Origin: Deinococcus apachensis DSM 19763 | Lineage (GTDB): Bacteria > Deinococcota > Deinococci > Deinococcales > Deinococcaceae | DNA: 64,000 bases | Direction: 5' to 3' | NCBI RefSeq assembly: GCF_000381345.1 | Contig: NZ_KB906409.1 | Span: 1-64,000, forward strand | Shown: one piece after another, positions 36,396 to 46,315 of the stretch | Numbering within the stretch: position 1 is the first letter of the stretch | How the letters are laid out: each line of letters opens with the position of its first letter | The notes under the pieces: generated by a model | What the model saw: only the letters and a program-made list of their open reading frames with translations | Database searches by the model: none | What the model was told of the DNA's origin: nothing | Made by a program: the position numbers and the translations under genes

Positions 36396-37118
36396 ATGCA
36401 ACGTTCCAGACGAATCACCCACGCCCTTCGGACCCTCGTCGCCACCGCCATGCTCGGGGGTGCGCTCCTGATCGTGACCCCCCCGGCCGCCGCGCAGGGC
36501 AGCGCACCCGCGAACCCCCTTTCGTCCGGGGCCAGCAAGAGCATCCTCAGCGCGCTGAGCAGCCAGTTGGCGGCCCCGGTCGCGCCAACTGGGAAGCCCG
36601 CTGATCTTGCGCTGGGCGCCTTCAAGCCCACGCCGAAGCGCCTGCTGCCGCCCCGGATGGTGGCGAACATGCAGGGGCTCGACGCCGGGCAGAAAAAAGA
36701 GGCACAGACCCTGTATGAGGGGCTGCTCGACGGGTACGACACGCTGCTCGCGCAGAACAACGAGGAGCGCCTGAAGAACAATGTGGCGGGCGCCCTGATG
36801 TACGCGATCACCGTGAGCCACCTCGTGCTGAGTGGTGAGGAGCTCACCGAGAAGCAGCAGGAGGGCCTGATGGGGAACGTGACCCGCGTGCTCTCGAACA
36901 TCGCGGCCTTCAAATCCGCCTCCGACGAGCGCCGCCAGGAACTGTACGAGGCGCTGATCATCTCGGCGAACATGGCCCTCGCGCTGCGCCAGGAGGCGGC
37001 CGAGCACCCCGAGTACGAGGCCCAGGCGAAGGACCTCGCGGGCACGCTGCTTCGTCAAATTCTCGGCCGGGACGACGAACAGCTCGTCTTCACCGACACG
37101 GGGATGAGGTTCAAGTAG
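36396..37118 (+). CDS. Secreted helical protein, DUF6683-like
   Basis: The 240-residue protein has a signal peptide (ATAMLGGALLIVTPPAAA) and a low-complexity linker. The helical domain begins FKPTPKRLLPPRMVANMQ, continues QTLYEGLLDGYDTLL and NNVAGALMYAITV, and ends in further amphipathic helices. This pattern resembles a family I know as DUF6683 in Deinococcus and related bacteria; the assignment is by eye. The ATG has GGAGGAAG before it. A long hairpin follows the gene. Extracytoplasmic, function unknown. Confidence 0.7.
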   Translation: MQRSRRITHALRTLVATAMLGGALLIVTPPAAAQGSAPANPLSSGASKSILSALSSQLAAPVAPTGKPADLALGAFKPTPKRLLPPRMVANMQGLDAGQKKEAQTLYEGLLDGYDTLLAQNNEERLKNNVAGALMYAITVSHLVLSGEELTEKQQEGLMGNVTRVLSNIAAFKSASDERRQELYEALIISANMALALRQEAAEHPEYEAQAKDLAGTLLRQILGRDDEQLVFTDTGMRFK

Positions 37119-37138
37119 GCGGCGCCCTTCAAGCGAGT

Positions 37139-37179
37139 GTCGGGCGTCCCCGGGCCCCAGAGGCGAGGGGACACCCGAC
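37139..37179 (+). terminator. Hairpin terminator between converging genes
   Basis: A 13-bp stem with one mismatch (GTCGGGCGTCCCC / GGGGACACCCGAC) and a 15-nt loop lies 20 bp after the 36396-37118 gene. No T-tract, so efficiency is uncertain; it could serve both strands. Confidence 0.5.
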
Positions 37180-37197
37180 CGCTGGGGCTCAGCCGGG

Positions 37198-37888
37198 TCA
37201 GCCGCCCCGGTGCAGCAGTTGCTGACATTCCGCGTCAAAGCCGACCGAGGCGTACACCCGCTTGGCCACGTCGTGATCGCCAGCTCCTCGGCGCCGAAGT
37301 GCTCCTGCGCGTGCTCCCCTGCGAAGGACGTCAGGGAACCGCACAGGCCCTGACGGCGGTATTCGGGGTGCGTGCCGACGCTCTGATACCGCAGCAGCCC
37401 GTCCCCGGCGACCACCCCGAGGTCCGCGACGAGCCTTCCGTCCACAAAAGCCCCGTACCAGAAGCCGAGGCCCGCCCGGCACATCGCCCGGTAGCCCCGA
37501 AACTGGCTCTCCTTGAAGGCCCGGTAGCGAGCCTCGTCATGGTTCGGCTCACGGTCTGCCACCTGATTCTCGACGGCAGCCTGCCAGTCCTCTTCGGTGT
37601 CGCGCAGGGGGCGGTACTCGGCGCGTTCGTTGGGGTGGGGCGGTGAGTGCAGGCGCCACAGGCGGTGTCGCACGGCAGGTGGCGTCCCAACATGCCGCGC
37701 GAACAGCGCCTCCTAGCGTGGGCGGTCGCCCGCCCGGGGCCGGGTCCCGGAACACCAGCAGATTGCCGAAGTAAGAAGCCGGGACTCGCGGGGTGAGCGA
37801 TGACGAGCCCGTCCCCGCGGTCCTCGACCTTGCCGTGAAAGCGCGCGAAAATGGTGTCAGTGCGGTAGCCCAGCGAATTGAGGTTCAT
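37198..37888 (-). pseudogene. GNAT N-acetyltransferase, several frameshifts
   Basis: Pieces of one GNAT protein are spread over three frames: MNLNSLGYRTDTIFARFHG from ATG 37888, NLLVFRDPAPGG-like sequence, then HRLWRLHSPPHP through RAMCRAGLGFWYGAFVDG and RYQSVGTHPEYRRQGLCGSL (the acetyl-CoA pyrophosphate loop), and finally KRVYASVGFDAECQQLLHR to the stop at 37198. At least three frame changes are needed, so the gene is dead unless the sequence is faulty. It originally encoded an acetyl-CoA-dependent acetyltransferase. Confidence 0.75.
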
Positions 37889-37966
37889 GCCTGCCCTCCT
37901 GCCCGTTGAAACCAGCGTAGCTGAGGGAGAGCGGCGGCGGCGACGAGGAAGAACGCTGCCCCGGAT

Positions 37967-38227
37967 TTACCTTCGCGGATGGGGCCCACGCTTCGGCTTG
38001 GACCGTGTTCGCGCTGAACGAGTTGTCCCCCTGTCCTGAGAGGCCAGCTCGACCTGCTCGCGGTCACCCGGCAGGGCGTCGAGGACCCCCTGTAAAGCGA
38101 CAAAAACCCGCAGCCCCGACCACAGCAGTCCACGTTTGCCGTGGCGCTGACCCCATTGGCAGAGCCAGGAGCCCGTCAGGATCAGGGCGACAATACCGAG
38201 CGAGCCGATGAGCCACATCCATTCCAT
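37967..38227 (-). CDS. Small membrane protein, 86 aa
   Basis: The ATG at 38227 opens MEWMWLIGSLGIVALILTGSW, a single N-terminal membrane helix, followed by a polar, Arg-rich tail (SKPKRGPHPRR). It lies 92 bp after the cupin gene on the same strand and could be co-transcribed. The ribosome site (GGGGAT) is weak. No family recognised. Confidence 0.5.
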   Translation of the reverse strand: MEWMWLIGSLGIVALILTGSWLCQWGQRHGKRGLLWSGLRVFVALQGVLDALPGDREQVELASQDRGTTRSARTRSKPKRGPHPRR

Positions 38228-38319
38228 GGGATCCCCGTTCGTTGAGGGTTTGTGTGACGAGGAACGCGACCACGGGCCGATTTGGCGGGAGTGGTCGCGT
38301 GCGGGGGACGACCCGGGCC

Positions 38320-38907
38320 TCAGGCGGAAACTTCCTGGGCCCGTTGCAAGTAGCGCCAGTGCTCCGGATAGCTGCCCCGGTACCCGCGCCAGCGGGCGAT
38401 GGGCGCGAGCAGCGTCCCCACGACCTTCAACACGGCCATCTTCGGTCCGGTGAAGGTCAGGACGTCCGAGAACTCCTGGCCGAACAGCACCATCTGGAGG
38501 GGGTGGGGCATCCCCTTCGCGTTCGTCTTGCCGTCGTTGGCGAGGCCGAACAGGGTGACGACCATCTCCAGGAAGCGGTCGCCGGGCGTGATCTCCACGC
38601 GGAGGACCGCCTCTTCGTCGCCCGCGTTCCACCAGTCATGCAGGGTGCCCGCCGGGCAGACGAAGCGCTCGCCAACGGGCGCGATCAGGGTGCGGTCGCC
38701 CAGCCGCAGGCCCACCCGGCCCTTCAGGACCGTGAAGGCCTCCTCTATGTTCGGGTGAATGTGGGGACCGGCGACGGCCCCGCCCGGCCGCACCCTGATC
38801 TCCACGATCAGGCGACGCCCGTTGTCTTCACTGGGCGCCTCGATGAGAACGCCGTTCTCTCCGGTGATGGGGTTGCTCAGCCGGTCTCCTGGTTTGACTT
38901 TGGTCAC
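38320..38907 (-). CDS. Cupin-domain protein 2
   Basis: A 195-residue cupin with the ligand set in PHIHPNIEEAF (H-x-H, Glu) and CPAGTLHDWWN (His). The GTG start at 38907 is chosen because GAGGAGG precedes it by six bases; an open frame further upstream is unrelated. The C-terminal helical part ends EHWRYLQRAQEVSA. It shares size and layout with cupin 1 (29021-29605), and both lie in SARP-type transcription units. Possibly an enzyme or a ligand-binding sensor; substrate unknown. Confidence 0.8.
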   Translation of the reverse strand: MTKVKPGDRLSNPITGENGVLIEAPSEDNGRRLIVEIRVRPGGAVAGPHIHPNIEEAFTVLKGRVGLRLGDRTLIAPVGERFVCPAGTLHDWWNAGDEEAVLRVEITPGDRFLEMVVTLFGLANDGKTNAKGMPHPLQMVLFGQEFSDVLTFTGPKMAVLKVVGTLLAPIARWRGYRGSYPEHWRYLQRAQEVSA

Positions 38908-38947
38908 GATTTTCCTCCTCAGTGGGGCCCGGCCCCGAAGTGCTTTC

Positions 38948-38979
38948 AGGGTAGGCAGGGCACCGTGACACGGGAATGT
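38948..38979 (-). promoter_or_regulatory. SARP-type operator/promoter for cupin 2
   Basis: On the minus strand: ACATTCC (38979-38973) and TCACGGT (38968-38962), then 8 bp to TACCCT (38953-38948). It is divergent from the promoter at 39108. Confidence 0.7.
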
Positions 38980-39107
38980 CACACCATCCGGGGACGATGA
39001 ACAGCGCCAGGGCGTGGTGCCGTGGTCTGCCCTCACACCCGATCTCAGATGGGCGGCAGCCCGGGTCTGTCGCCCGGTCGCTGGACCGCTGAGGACAGGA
39101 CGGGACA

Positions 39108-39139
39108 ACATTCTGATGTCACGCTCCCCCCTGTACGTT
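39108..39139 (+). promoter_or_regulatory. SARP-type operator/promoter for the gene at 39179
   Basis: ACATTCT (39108-39114) and TCACGCT (39119-39125), 8 bp, then TACGTT (39134-39139). An AGGAGG ribosome site follows in the leader. Confidence 0.7.
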
Positions 39140-39178
39140 CCAGTCACCGCGGCCACAAAGCCGTACAGGAGGAAGACC

Positions 39179-40189
39179 ATGCGAACCCGACTGCTGCTGA
39201 CCGCCCTCACCCTCGCCCTGATCCCCGTCGCCCACGCCGCCACCAGCACCTCCACTCGCCCGGCCCAGCCGGTCGTCCAGGGCACCCGCCAGCTCGACGG
39301 CCAGAACGCCAAGGTGGGCCAGACCTTCACCCTCGGCAAGGGGAGCCCGCTGAACTTCACGCTCAAGAGCGCCGAGTACAGCACCCGCCGCGTCGTCATC
39401 GGCGGCAATGTCTACTACCCCAAGGCCGACGAGAAGCTGCTCATCCTGCACTACACCGTCCAGAACCCCCAGAAGACGGCCGCCCGCTACTACTGGGCCG
39501 ACCTGAAGTTCACGGCGGTGGACGCCCAGGACCGCAACCACGAGTTCATCGAGGCCGTCGCCCGCGAGGGGACGACCGACAAGCTGGAGGTCAACCTCAA
39601 GCCCGCCCAGAAGGTGGACGTGATGACGGTCATCGTGGTGCCCGCCGCCGGGCCGGTGCCCAAGCTGATCGTGCAGCGCGAGAGCGGCACTCCGGTCCTG
39701 CGCTACGACCTGCGGACCCAGACCAAGGGACTGCTCGCCCCCTTCGCGGACACGGCGGACAAGTCGGGGGCGACGGCGCTGGCCCAGGTGCCCGCCGCCA
39801 AGGGTAAGTTCGTGAGCCTGAAGTGGTACGACGTGCGGCTGGACGAGGCGAAGTTCACGACCGAGGCGCTGGGCGGCCAGGCACCGGGGGCGGGGAAGCG
39901 TTACCTCACGGCGACCTTCACGCTGAAGAACAACCTGGGGCGGGACACGACCTTCGCGTGGTCGGACCTCAAGCCCACGCTCAAGGACGCGGACGGGGAG
40001 CGGGTGGAGTACAACCAGACGATGCTCAAGGCCAGCCGGGATGAGAAGGCGGGCGGGGCGCTCCCCAAGGGGGAGGAGGCGCGGGTGCGCTTCTACTTCG
40101 AGCTGCCCGAGAACGTCGCCGGGGACAGCGTGCTCCTGACCGACGAGTCCGGCCGCACCTTCGTCTTCGACGTCAAGGGCGCCAAGTAG
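39179..40189 (+). CDS. Secreted protein with two DUF4352-like domains
   Basis: A 336-residue protein with a signal peptide (LLLTALTLALIPVAHA). Two immunoglobulin-like domains of the DUF4352/telokin-like type are visible: residues about 50-165 (LLILHYTVQNPQKTAARYYW) and about 205-336 (YLTATFTLKNNLGRDTTFAWSDLKP ... FVFDVKGAK). Such domains are common in bacterial envelope proteins and chaperone-like adaptors. The start has AGGAGG upstream. Function unknown; likely anchored or free outside the membrane. Confidence 0.8.
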   Translation: MRTRLLLTALTLALIPVAHAATSTSTRPAQPVVQGTRQLDGQNAKVGQTFTLGKGSPLNFTLKSAEYSTRRVVIGGNVYYPKADEKLLILHYTVQNPQKTAARYYWADLKFTAVDAQDRNHEFIEAVAREGTTDKLEVNLKPAQKVDVMTVIVVPAAGPVPKLIVQRESGTPVLRYDLRTQTKGLLAPFADTADKSGATALAQVPAAKGKFVSLKWYDVRLDEAKFTTEALGGQAPGAGKRYLTATFTLKNNLGRDTTFAWSDLKPTLKDADGERVEYNQTMLKASRDEKAGGALPKGEEARVRFYFELPENVAGDSVLLTDESGRTFVFDVKGAK

Positions 40190-40221
40190 GCGCAAGCCCC
40201 GAAGCTCCCACTCCACCCCAT

Positions 40222-40264
40222 GCCACCCGCTGCATCGGCCCCCTGGACGACTGCGGCGGGTGGC
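40222..40264 (+). terminator. Possible hairpin terminator after 39179-40189
   Basis: GCCACCCGC and GCGGGTGGC can pair over a 25-nt GC-rich loop, about 30 bp after the stop codon. The long loop and lack of a T-run make this tentative. Confidence 0.3.
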
Positions 40265-40432
40265 ACCTTCCGGGACGTTCTCCACCCGCCCGCGCTGTCC
40301 GCACCAGATTCCGGAGGCCAGGCCCCCGTCCTCAATGCGCCGCAGACTCGGCCTGGCTGCAGAGGGAGCGCATGACTCCCACGGGTCAATTCCTTCGCCC
40401 GCCGTCAGGGAGCACGCTACCTTGAAGGGGTC

Positions 40433-43400
40433 ATGACAGGTTCGCGGCCATGGGAGCTTTCGGTGTTCGGGGAGGCGCGGCTCGTCACGCCGGACGGCCG
40501 GGTCGTGCCCTGCGCGGGCCGGGCGGTCGCCCTGCTCGCGTACCTCGCGGTGGAGGGTCCCGCCCCACGCTCGCGCCTCGCCGGGATGTTGTGGCCGGAG
40601 CGGCGGGAGGCGGCTGCCCGGAACAACCTCGTGCAATTGCTGCGACGTATGGCAAATGCGTACGGCGAAAACCTCGTCGTGGGGCAGGATACGCTCGCGT
40701 TGAGCGGGACCGTTCGGGCCGATGTGCAGCCCCTGCTGGCCTCCGGGGGTGGGGACGCGGCCGTGCCGGGAGGGGAGTTCCTGGCGGGCGCGGAGTTCGG
40801 CGACGCCCCGGACTTCGCCGAGTGGGTGACGGTGCAGCGCGAGCGGCTCGACGCCGTGCGGGTTCGCCGCCTGGCAGCCCAGGCGGGGCGATTGGAGCGC
40901 GGGGGCGAGTTCGCCCCGGCCCTCGCCGCCACGCGGCGCTGGCTCGCCCTGCATCCCCTGTCCGAGGAGGGGCACCGTCAGGCCATGCGCCTGCACTACC
41001 TGCTCGGCGACCGCGACGCGGCCCTGGCCGCCTACGAGGCGTGCGTGCGCGTGCTGGAGGAGAACCTGCGGACCGCGCCGCTCGCGGAGACCCGGGAGCT
41101 GGCGGATCTGATCGCCCGTGGCCGCCCGGTGACGAGGCCACCCACCGCACCCACGCCGCCCGCGCTCGCCCGTCCCGCCGCCCTGGTGGGGCGGGAGCGC
41201 GAGTGGGGGCTCATGGAGGAGGGGTGGCGGGCGGGGCAGCTCATCGTCGTCTCGGGTGAGGCGGGCACGGGCAAGTCGCGCCTGGCGCACGACTTCGCGG
41301 CGAGCAAGGGGACGGTGCTCGCCCTGGAGGGGCGGCCCGGCGACCGCCTCGTGCCGTTCTCCGCGACCGTCCGCAATATCCGGCGCATCCTCGCGCGGGG
41401 CACGGTCGAACTGCCCGGGTGGGCGCGCCACTCGCTGAGCTGGCTGCTGCCCGAACTCGCCCCGCCCGGGGAGGCCCGGCGCGAGGCGGACGCCCGGTTA
41501 ACCGAGGCCATTCAGCTCGCCTGGGTCGGGGGGCTGCGCGGCGTGGACGTGTGCGTGTTCGACGATTTCCAGTACGTGGACGACGCCACCCTGGAGGCGG
41601 GCTTCGTGCTCGTCGAGGCGGTGTTCCCGCTCGGGCGCAGCGGGGGAATCCCGCACTCCATCGCCGTGCACCGCCGCGACCAGTTGCCCCCCGCCATGCG
41701 CGAGGTCCACGAGGGCATGGTGCGCGCCGGGCAGGCGGTCTGGGTCGAGGTGGGGGCGCTGGGCGAGGGGGACGTGAGGGAGTTGCTGGACCACCTGGGG
41801 GTCTCCGACGGGGTCCGGCGCGCCCCCGACCTCCTGCGGCGCACGGGCGGCAATCCCCTCCTCGTCCTCGAAACCCTGCGCGACCTGAACCGGACGGGGC
41901 GCCTGGACGAGCCGGAGGCGGCCCTCACCGTGCCCGAGAGGGTGGGGCAGCTCGTGGCCCGGCGCCTGGAGCGGGTTTCCCGAACGGGCCTGCAAATCGC
42001 CCGGGCGGCGGGCGTGCTGGAGCAGGACTTCTCCCCGGAACTCGTAGCGGATGTGCTCGGCGCGCCCCTGCTGGACGTGCTGGCTGCGTGGGAGGAGCTG
42101 GAGGACGCCCACATCCTGCGCGGGGAACGCTTCGAGCACGACCTGATCCTGGAGGCGGTGCGGGCGGGGGTGTCCCCGACCGTGCGGCAGCTCCTGCACC
42201 GGGGGGCGGCCCGTGCCCTCGAACGGCAGGCCGCCCCGCCCGCCCGCCTGGCCCGGCACTGGCAGGAGGGGGGACGCCCCGGAGAGGCCGCGCCCCTCCT
42301 CGTGCGGGCCGCGCGGGAGGCGTTTGCCGCGGCCCGCCCGGCGGAGGCCCTGGCCTTCAGCGAGCAGGCCGCGCGGCTGTTCGGGGACCTGGGTGAGGCG
42401 GAGGCCGCCTTTGACGCCCGCGCCGCCGCCCTCGACGGCGCGTGGCGGCATGAGCGGCCCGGCCAGCTTGGAGCCCTGGTGGAGCGCCTGCTCTCGGACG
42501 CTCGCACCCCCGGGCAGCAGGTCTGGGCGCACCTCGCCCAGGCCACCTGGCTCCTGGGGCAGAACCGCGCCCGGGAGGCGGAAGCGGCGGCGGCGCGCGG
42601 CCTGGCCCTGCTGGGCGGCGACGGTCCCTCCACCGCGCGGGCGGCCCTGCTGCGCGAACTGCTCCTCGCCCGCGCGCGGCAGGGCCAGGGGCAGGGGGCG
42701 CGGGACCTGATCCCGGAGGTCGAGGCCGCGCACGCCTCGCTCGGGGACGCCCGCGAGGCCGCCGCCCTCGACGCCGTCATGGGCGACGTGCTCCTGTCCC
42801 TGGGGCAGCACGAGGCGGCGAGTGAGCGCCTGGAGCGGGCGCTGACGGCCCACGAGGCGGCGGGGGACGCGTACCAGGCGGCGCGGCTGTCGCACGCCCT
42901 CGCGGTGGCCGCGGAACTGCTCGGCCAGTGGGAGCGCGCCGTGGCCCTGCGTGTCGCCCTGGACGAGCGGAGCGCGGGCTCCTCGTCCACCCTGCGCCTC
43001 TGGAACGCGCTGCGCCTCGGGACGCTGCACCTGCACGCCCGGCAGTACGGCCGCGCCCTGCAATGGCTGCGGCAGGCCGAGGCTCTGGGGGCCGCGCTGG
43101 GCGAGTCGGGGGGCCTGGCGCAGCGCGCCCTGGCCGAGGTGTTCTGGGCGCTCGGGGACCTCGGCGGCTGCGAGCACGCGGTGGAGGCGGCCCTGGCGGC
43201 ACCCGACGGACGCGACGTGGGCCGGGGGGTGCTCTGGCTGCTGCGCGGTCTGGTGTGGGCGCGGCGGGGGGACCACGCGCAGGCGCGTGACGCCTACGGG
43301 CGGGCGGAGGACGCGCTGCGGGGCACGGCGCTGTCGTACTCGCGGGGGCGTCTCCTCCTCGCCCGGGCCGAACTGGAAGCCGGGGCGCAGGCCCTGCCCC

Positions 43401-43837
43401 TCGTGGAGGAGGCTCGCCGCATCGCCGATGCTGAAGGGCATGAGCCGCTCGTGACCGCCGTCCTCGCGGCCCGGGCGGAGGTGCTGCTGAGTCTGGGCCG
43501 TCCGGACGAGGCCCTGGCGGACAGCACGCTGGCCGTGGATCGGCTCGGGACACACCCCCCACGCGAGGACTACGCGCGCCCCCTCCTCGTCCACCACGAG
43601 GTGCTGACAGTCCTGGGGCGACCGGACGCCGACGCACCCCTGCGCGAGGCCCTGGACTGGCTCGCGGACATGGTGCGGGACGAGGTGCCCCAGGACTCCC
43701 GGGCCATGTTCCTGCACGAACACGTCACGCACCGCGCCCTGCTGGCGGCGGCGGAAAGGACCGGCCTGAATGGGTCCCCCCTGATGGCCCCCAACATTCG
43801 CGTCCGCGAGGGGCAGGGCGCCCAGCCCAAGGTGTGA
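40433..43837 (+). CDS. SARP/AfsR-type regulator 4, long form
   Basis: The 1134-residue protein carries the winged helix (WELSVFGEARLVTPDG, RNNLVQLLRRM), BTAD (EEGHRQAMRLHYLLGDRDAAL), NTPase (GEAGTGKSRLAHDFA near residue 280; VCVFDDFQYVDD) and an Ala/Arg-rich helical TPR-like tail to the C-terminus. Its tail and that of regulator 1 share the closing motif LAWLAGAV / LDWLADMV followed by F-L-x-x-HVTHRAL. The -10 TACCTT is 9 nt before the ATG, so transcription is likely leaderless. It is followed 160 bp later by the short-form regulator 5, forming a tandem pair. Confidence 0.85.
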   Translation: MTGSRPWELSVFGEARLVTPDGRVVPCAGRAVALLAYLAVEGPAPRSRLAGMLWPERREAAARNNLVQLLRRMANAYGENLVVGQDTLALSGTVRADVQPLLASGGGDAAVPGGEFLAGAEFGDAPDFAEWVTVQRERLDAVRVRRLAAQAGRLERGGEFAPALAATRRWLALHPLSEEGHRQAMRLHYLLGDRDAALAAYEACVRVLEENLRTAPLAETRELADLIARGRPVTRPPTAPTPPALARPAALVGREREWGLMEEGWRAGQLIVVSGEAGTGKSRLAHDFAASKGTVLALEGRPGDRLVPFSATVRNIRRILARGTVELPGWARHSLSWLLPELAPPGEARREADARLTEAIQLAWVGGLRGVDVCVFDDFQYVDDATLEAGFVLVEAVFPLGRSGGIPHSIAVHRRDQLPPAMREVHEGMVRAGQAVWVEVGALGEGDVRELLDHLGVSDGVRRAPDLLRRTGGNPLLVLETLRDLNRTGRLDEPEAALTVPERVGQLVARRLERVSRTGLQIARAAGVLEQDFSPELVADVLGAPLLDVLAAWEELEDAHILRGERFEHDLILEAVRAGVSPTVRQLLHRGAARALERQAAPPARLARHWQEGGRPGEAAPLLVRAAREAFAAARPAEALAFSEQAARLFGDLGEAEAAFDARAAALDGAWRHERPGQLGALVERLLSDARTPGQQVWAHLAQATWLLGQNRAREAEAAAARGLALLGGDGPSTARAALLRELLLARARQGQGQGARDLIPEVEAAHASLGDAREAAALDAVMGDVLLSLGQHEAASERLERALTAHEAAGDAYQAARLSHALAVAAELLGQWERAVALRVALDERSAGSSSTLRLWNALRLGTLHLHARQYGRALQWLRQAEALGAALGESGGLAQRALAEVFWALGDLGGCEHAVEAALAAPDGRDVGRGVLWLLRGLVWARRGDHAQARDAYGRAEDALRGTALSYSRGRLLLARAELEAGAQALPLVEEARRIADAEGHEPLVTAVLAARAEVLLSLGRPDEALADSTLAVDRLGTHPPREDYARPLLVHHEVLTVLGRPDADAPLREALDWLADMVRDEVPQDSRAMFLHEHVTHRALLAAAERTGLNGSPLMAPNIRVREGQGAQPKV

Positions 43838-43997
43838 CACAAGGTTGCGGTGAGTCGAGGACGAACCCGAGCGGAGCGAGTGGCAAAGAATACCGGCTGG
43901 CGGCGATGGAAGAACCTCCCGTGCTGGCCCGGAGGTCCTGGAATCGGAGCCAGCCGGTGTGACACGGCTGTTTCCGACCCCTTGCTAGAGTGGGCGT

Positions 43998-46043
43998 ATG
44001 CCCGAAATGCTCTCCGGCTGGCAGCTCAGGCTGCTCGGTCCGCCCCAGGTCGTGGCGGCGGACGGCCGGGTGACCCCCTGTGAACGCAAGGCCGCCGCCC
44101 TGCTCGCGTACCTCGCGCTGGAGGGACCGACGCCGCGGGCCACCCTGGTGCGGCTGCTGTGGCCCGACACGCCGGGGAGTGCCAGCCGCAACAACCTGGT
44201 GCATCACCTGCGCCGCCTGAAGAGGGCCTGCGGGGCCGACCTCGTCCTGCCGGGAGAGGTGGCGGCCCTCGATCCATCGCTCACGGTGGACGTGCGGACG
44301 CTGCTCGACGGGGGTGGGTCCGAGCCGGGCCGAACGGTCCTCCTCGATGGGGTCGAGTTGGACGGCTGCCCCGACCTGATGGAGTGGCTGGAGGCGCAGC
44401 GCGAGGAGGTGGGCGAGGTCCTGATGAAGGCCCGCCGCGCCGAGATGCGCCGCCTGGAGGAGCGGGGCGCGTTTCCCGAGGCCATCGCGCTCGCCCTGGC
44501 CCTGCTGGACGCCGACCCCGTCGCCGAGGAGGTGTGGCGCGGCCTGATGCGGCTGCACTACCTCAACGGTGACCGCCCCGCCGCCCTGCAAACGTACCAC
44601 CGCTGCCGGGACGTGCTGGGGCGCGAACTCGGCGTGGAGCCCGAGGCGGAAACGAGGCACCTCGCGCGGGACATCGACCGGGGCACGCTGGGGGCGCCCC
44701 ACCCGGCCGCCCGCCCCGGGCAGATTCCGGTGGCCGTGCTGCGCCCCCCGACGCTGGTGGGCCGGGAGGAGGCCTGGGCCCGGATGGAGGAGGCGTGGGC
44801 CGACGGAAAGGGCATCGCGCTCATCGGGGAGGCGGGCAGCGGCAAGACGCGGCTCGCCCTGGACTTCCTACGTTCCCGGACCACCCACCGGTTGCTGTTC
44901 TTCCAGGCGCAGCACGGGGATGACCAGGTGCCGTACGCCACCCACGCCCGCAACTACCGCGGGGCACTGGCCGCCCACCCCGACCTGGCGTTGCCCGGGT
45001 GGGTGCGCTCCGAACTCGCCCGGATGCTCCCCGAGCTGGGGGAGGCCCCTCCCCCCATGACCTCGGAGGCCGACAAGCGCCGCTTCTACGACGCGAAGGT
45101 GGAAGTTATCCGCCTGATCGCCGAGCGCGGTCCGGTGATCGTCGTCACGGACGACGTGCAGTTCATGGACGACGCGAGCATCGAGGCGGGGGCCTACGTC
45201 GGGTCGCGCTTCTGGGGGGACGCCGGGGGCAACCTGCGGACGCTCTTCTGCCACCGCCCGGGCGAACTGTCGCCCTACTCGGCGGCGCTGCTGCAAACGA
45301 TGTATGGCGCGGGCACCCTGGTGCCCATCCACCTCGCGCCGCTGGACCAGCCCGCCATCGAGCACCTGCTCGCGGACCTCGACCTGCCACAGGGTCACGC
45401 CCTCGCCCATGACCTCGCCCGGGCGACGGGTGGCAACCCGCAGGCCCTGCTGGAGCTGCTCCGGCACCTCTTCGAGACGGGCGCCTTCCAGGGAGGCGGG
45501 CGGCTGCCCGACAGCGGGGCCAGTGTGGCCTCCCTGATCGCGCGCCGCCTGGGCCGCCTGACCCCGGCCGCCCAGCAGGCCGCCCGCGCGGCGGCAGTCC
45601 TGCACACGGACTTCACCCCGGAGATGGTGGCCCAGATGCTGGGCATTCCACTCCTCGACCTGGCCTCGGCCTGGGAGGAACTGGAGGAGGCGCAGATCAT
45701 GGCGGGCGAGCACTTCTCGCACGACCTCGTGCTGGAGACGGTCCTCGCGGGCGTTCCGGCCCCCATCCTGGGCGTCCTGCACCGGGCGGCGGCGCAGCTT
45801 CTGACGGCACAGGGGGGGTCCGCCGCGCGGATTGCCCGGCACTGGCGGGAGGGCGGAAATCCGGGGCGGGCCGCGCCGTGGTTCCTGAAGGCGGGGGAGG
45901 CCGCCGGGGCCACACTGCACGTCGAGCAGGCCCGCGCCCATTACGAGGACGCGCGGCGGGCTTTCGAGGCGAGCGGGGACGCGCGCGGCGTCACGCAAGC
46001 CCTCCGTGCGCTGGCGGGGCACCCCCCGAACGTGATGGAGTAA
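43998..46043 (+). CDS. SARP/AfsR-type regulator 5, short form
   Basis: The 681-residue protein is the closest paralogue in the window of regulator 3: MPEMLSGWQLRLLGPPQV matches MPHTLSGWRLHLLGSPQV, the NTPase motif GEAGSGKTRLALDFL and TDDVQFMDD match as well, and both stop after the first tail helices (HWREGGNPGRAAPWFLKAGEAA). TAGAGT lies 6 nt before the ATG. It directly follows the long-form regulator 4, on the same strand but with its own promoter. Confidence 0.85.
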   Translation: MPEMLSGWQLRLLGPPQVVAADGRVTPCERKAAALLAYLALEGPTPRATLVRLLWPDTPGSASRNNLVHHLRRLKRACGADLVLPGEVAALDPSLTVDVRTLLDGGGSEPGRTVLLDGVELDGCPDLMEWLEAQREEVGEVLMKARRAEMRRLEERGAFPEAIALALALLDADPVAEEVWRGLMRLHYLNGDRPAALQTYHRCRDVLGRELGVEPEAETRHLARDIDRGTLGAPHPAARPGQIPVAVLRPPTLVGREEAWARMEEAWADGKGIALIGEAGSGKTRLALDFLRSRTTHRLLFFQAQHGDDQVPYATHARNYRGALAAHPDLALPGWVRSELARMLPELGEAPPPMTSEADKRRFYDAKVEVIRLIAERGPVIVVTDDVQFMDDASIEAGAYVGSRFWGDAGGNLRTLFCHRPGELSPYSAALLQTMYGAGTLVPIHLAPLDQPAIEHLLADLDLPQGHALAHDLARATGGNPQALLELLRHLFETGAFQGGGRLPDSGASVASLIARRLGRLTPAAQQAARAAAVLHTDFTPEMVAQMLGIPLLDLASAWEELEEAQIMAGEHFSHDLVLETVLAGVPAPILGVLHRAAAQLLTAQGGSAARIARHWREGGNPGRAAPWFLKAGEAAGATLHVEQARAHYEDARRAFEASGDARGVTQALRALAGHPPNVME

Positions 46044-46315
46044 CGTCCGGCTGGGGGTCATGCCGTGAGTGCCGTTTTGGGAACGCTGCGGGCCTTTGCA
46101 CAGCGGACGGCGAGGCTCAGCGCGTTGCCGCTGTCACGGCAGGGACCGACCTCGTCAAGGTCCATGCCCGGCCGGATGAAGTGCCGCCGCAACTCGCCGC
46201 CGGAATCAGCAACCAGTTGGGCGCATCATCGAGTCTGGCGGTCCAGGTCATGCTTCGGCGCCGCTCGAAGGGCTGGGGACCGGGTTTGGCCTCGGCCGTG
46301 CCGGGGGTGCTCCCG

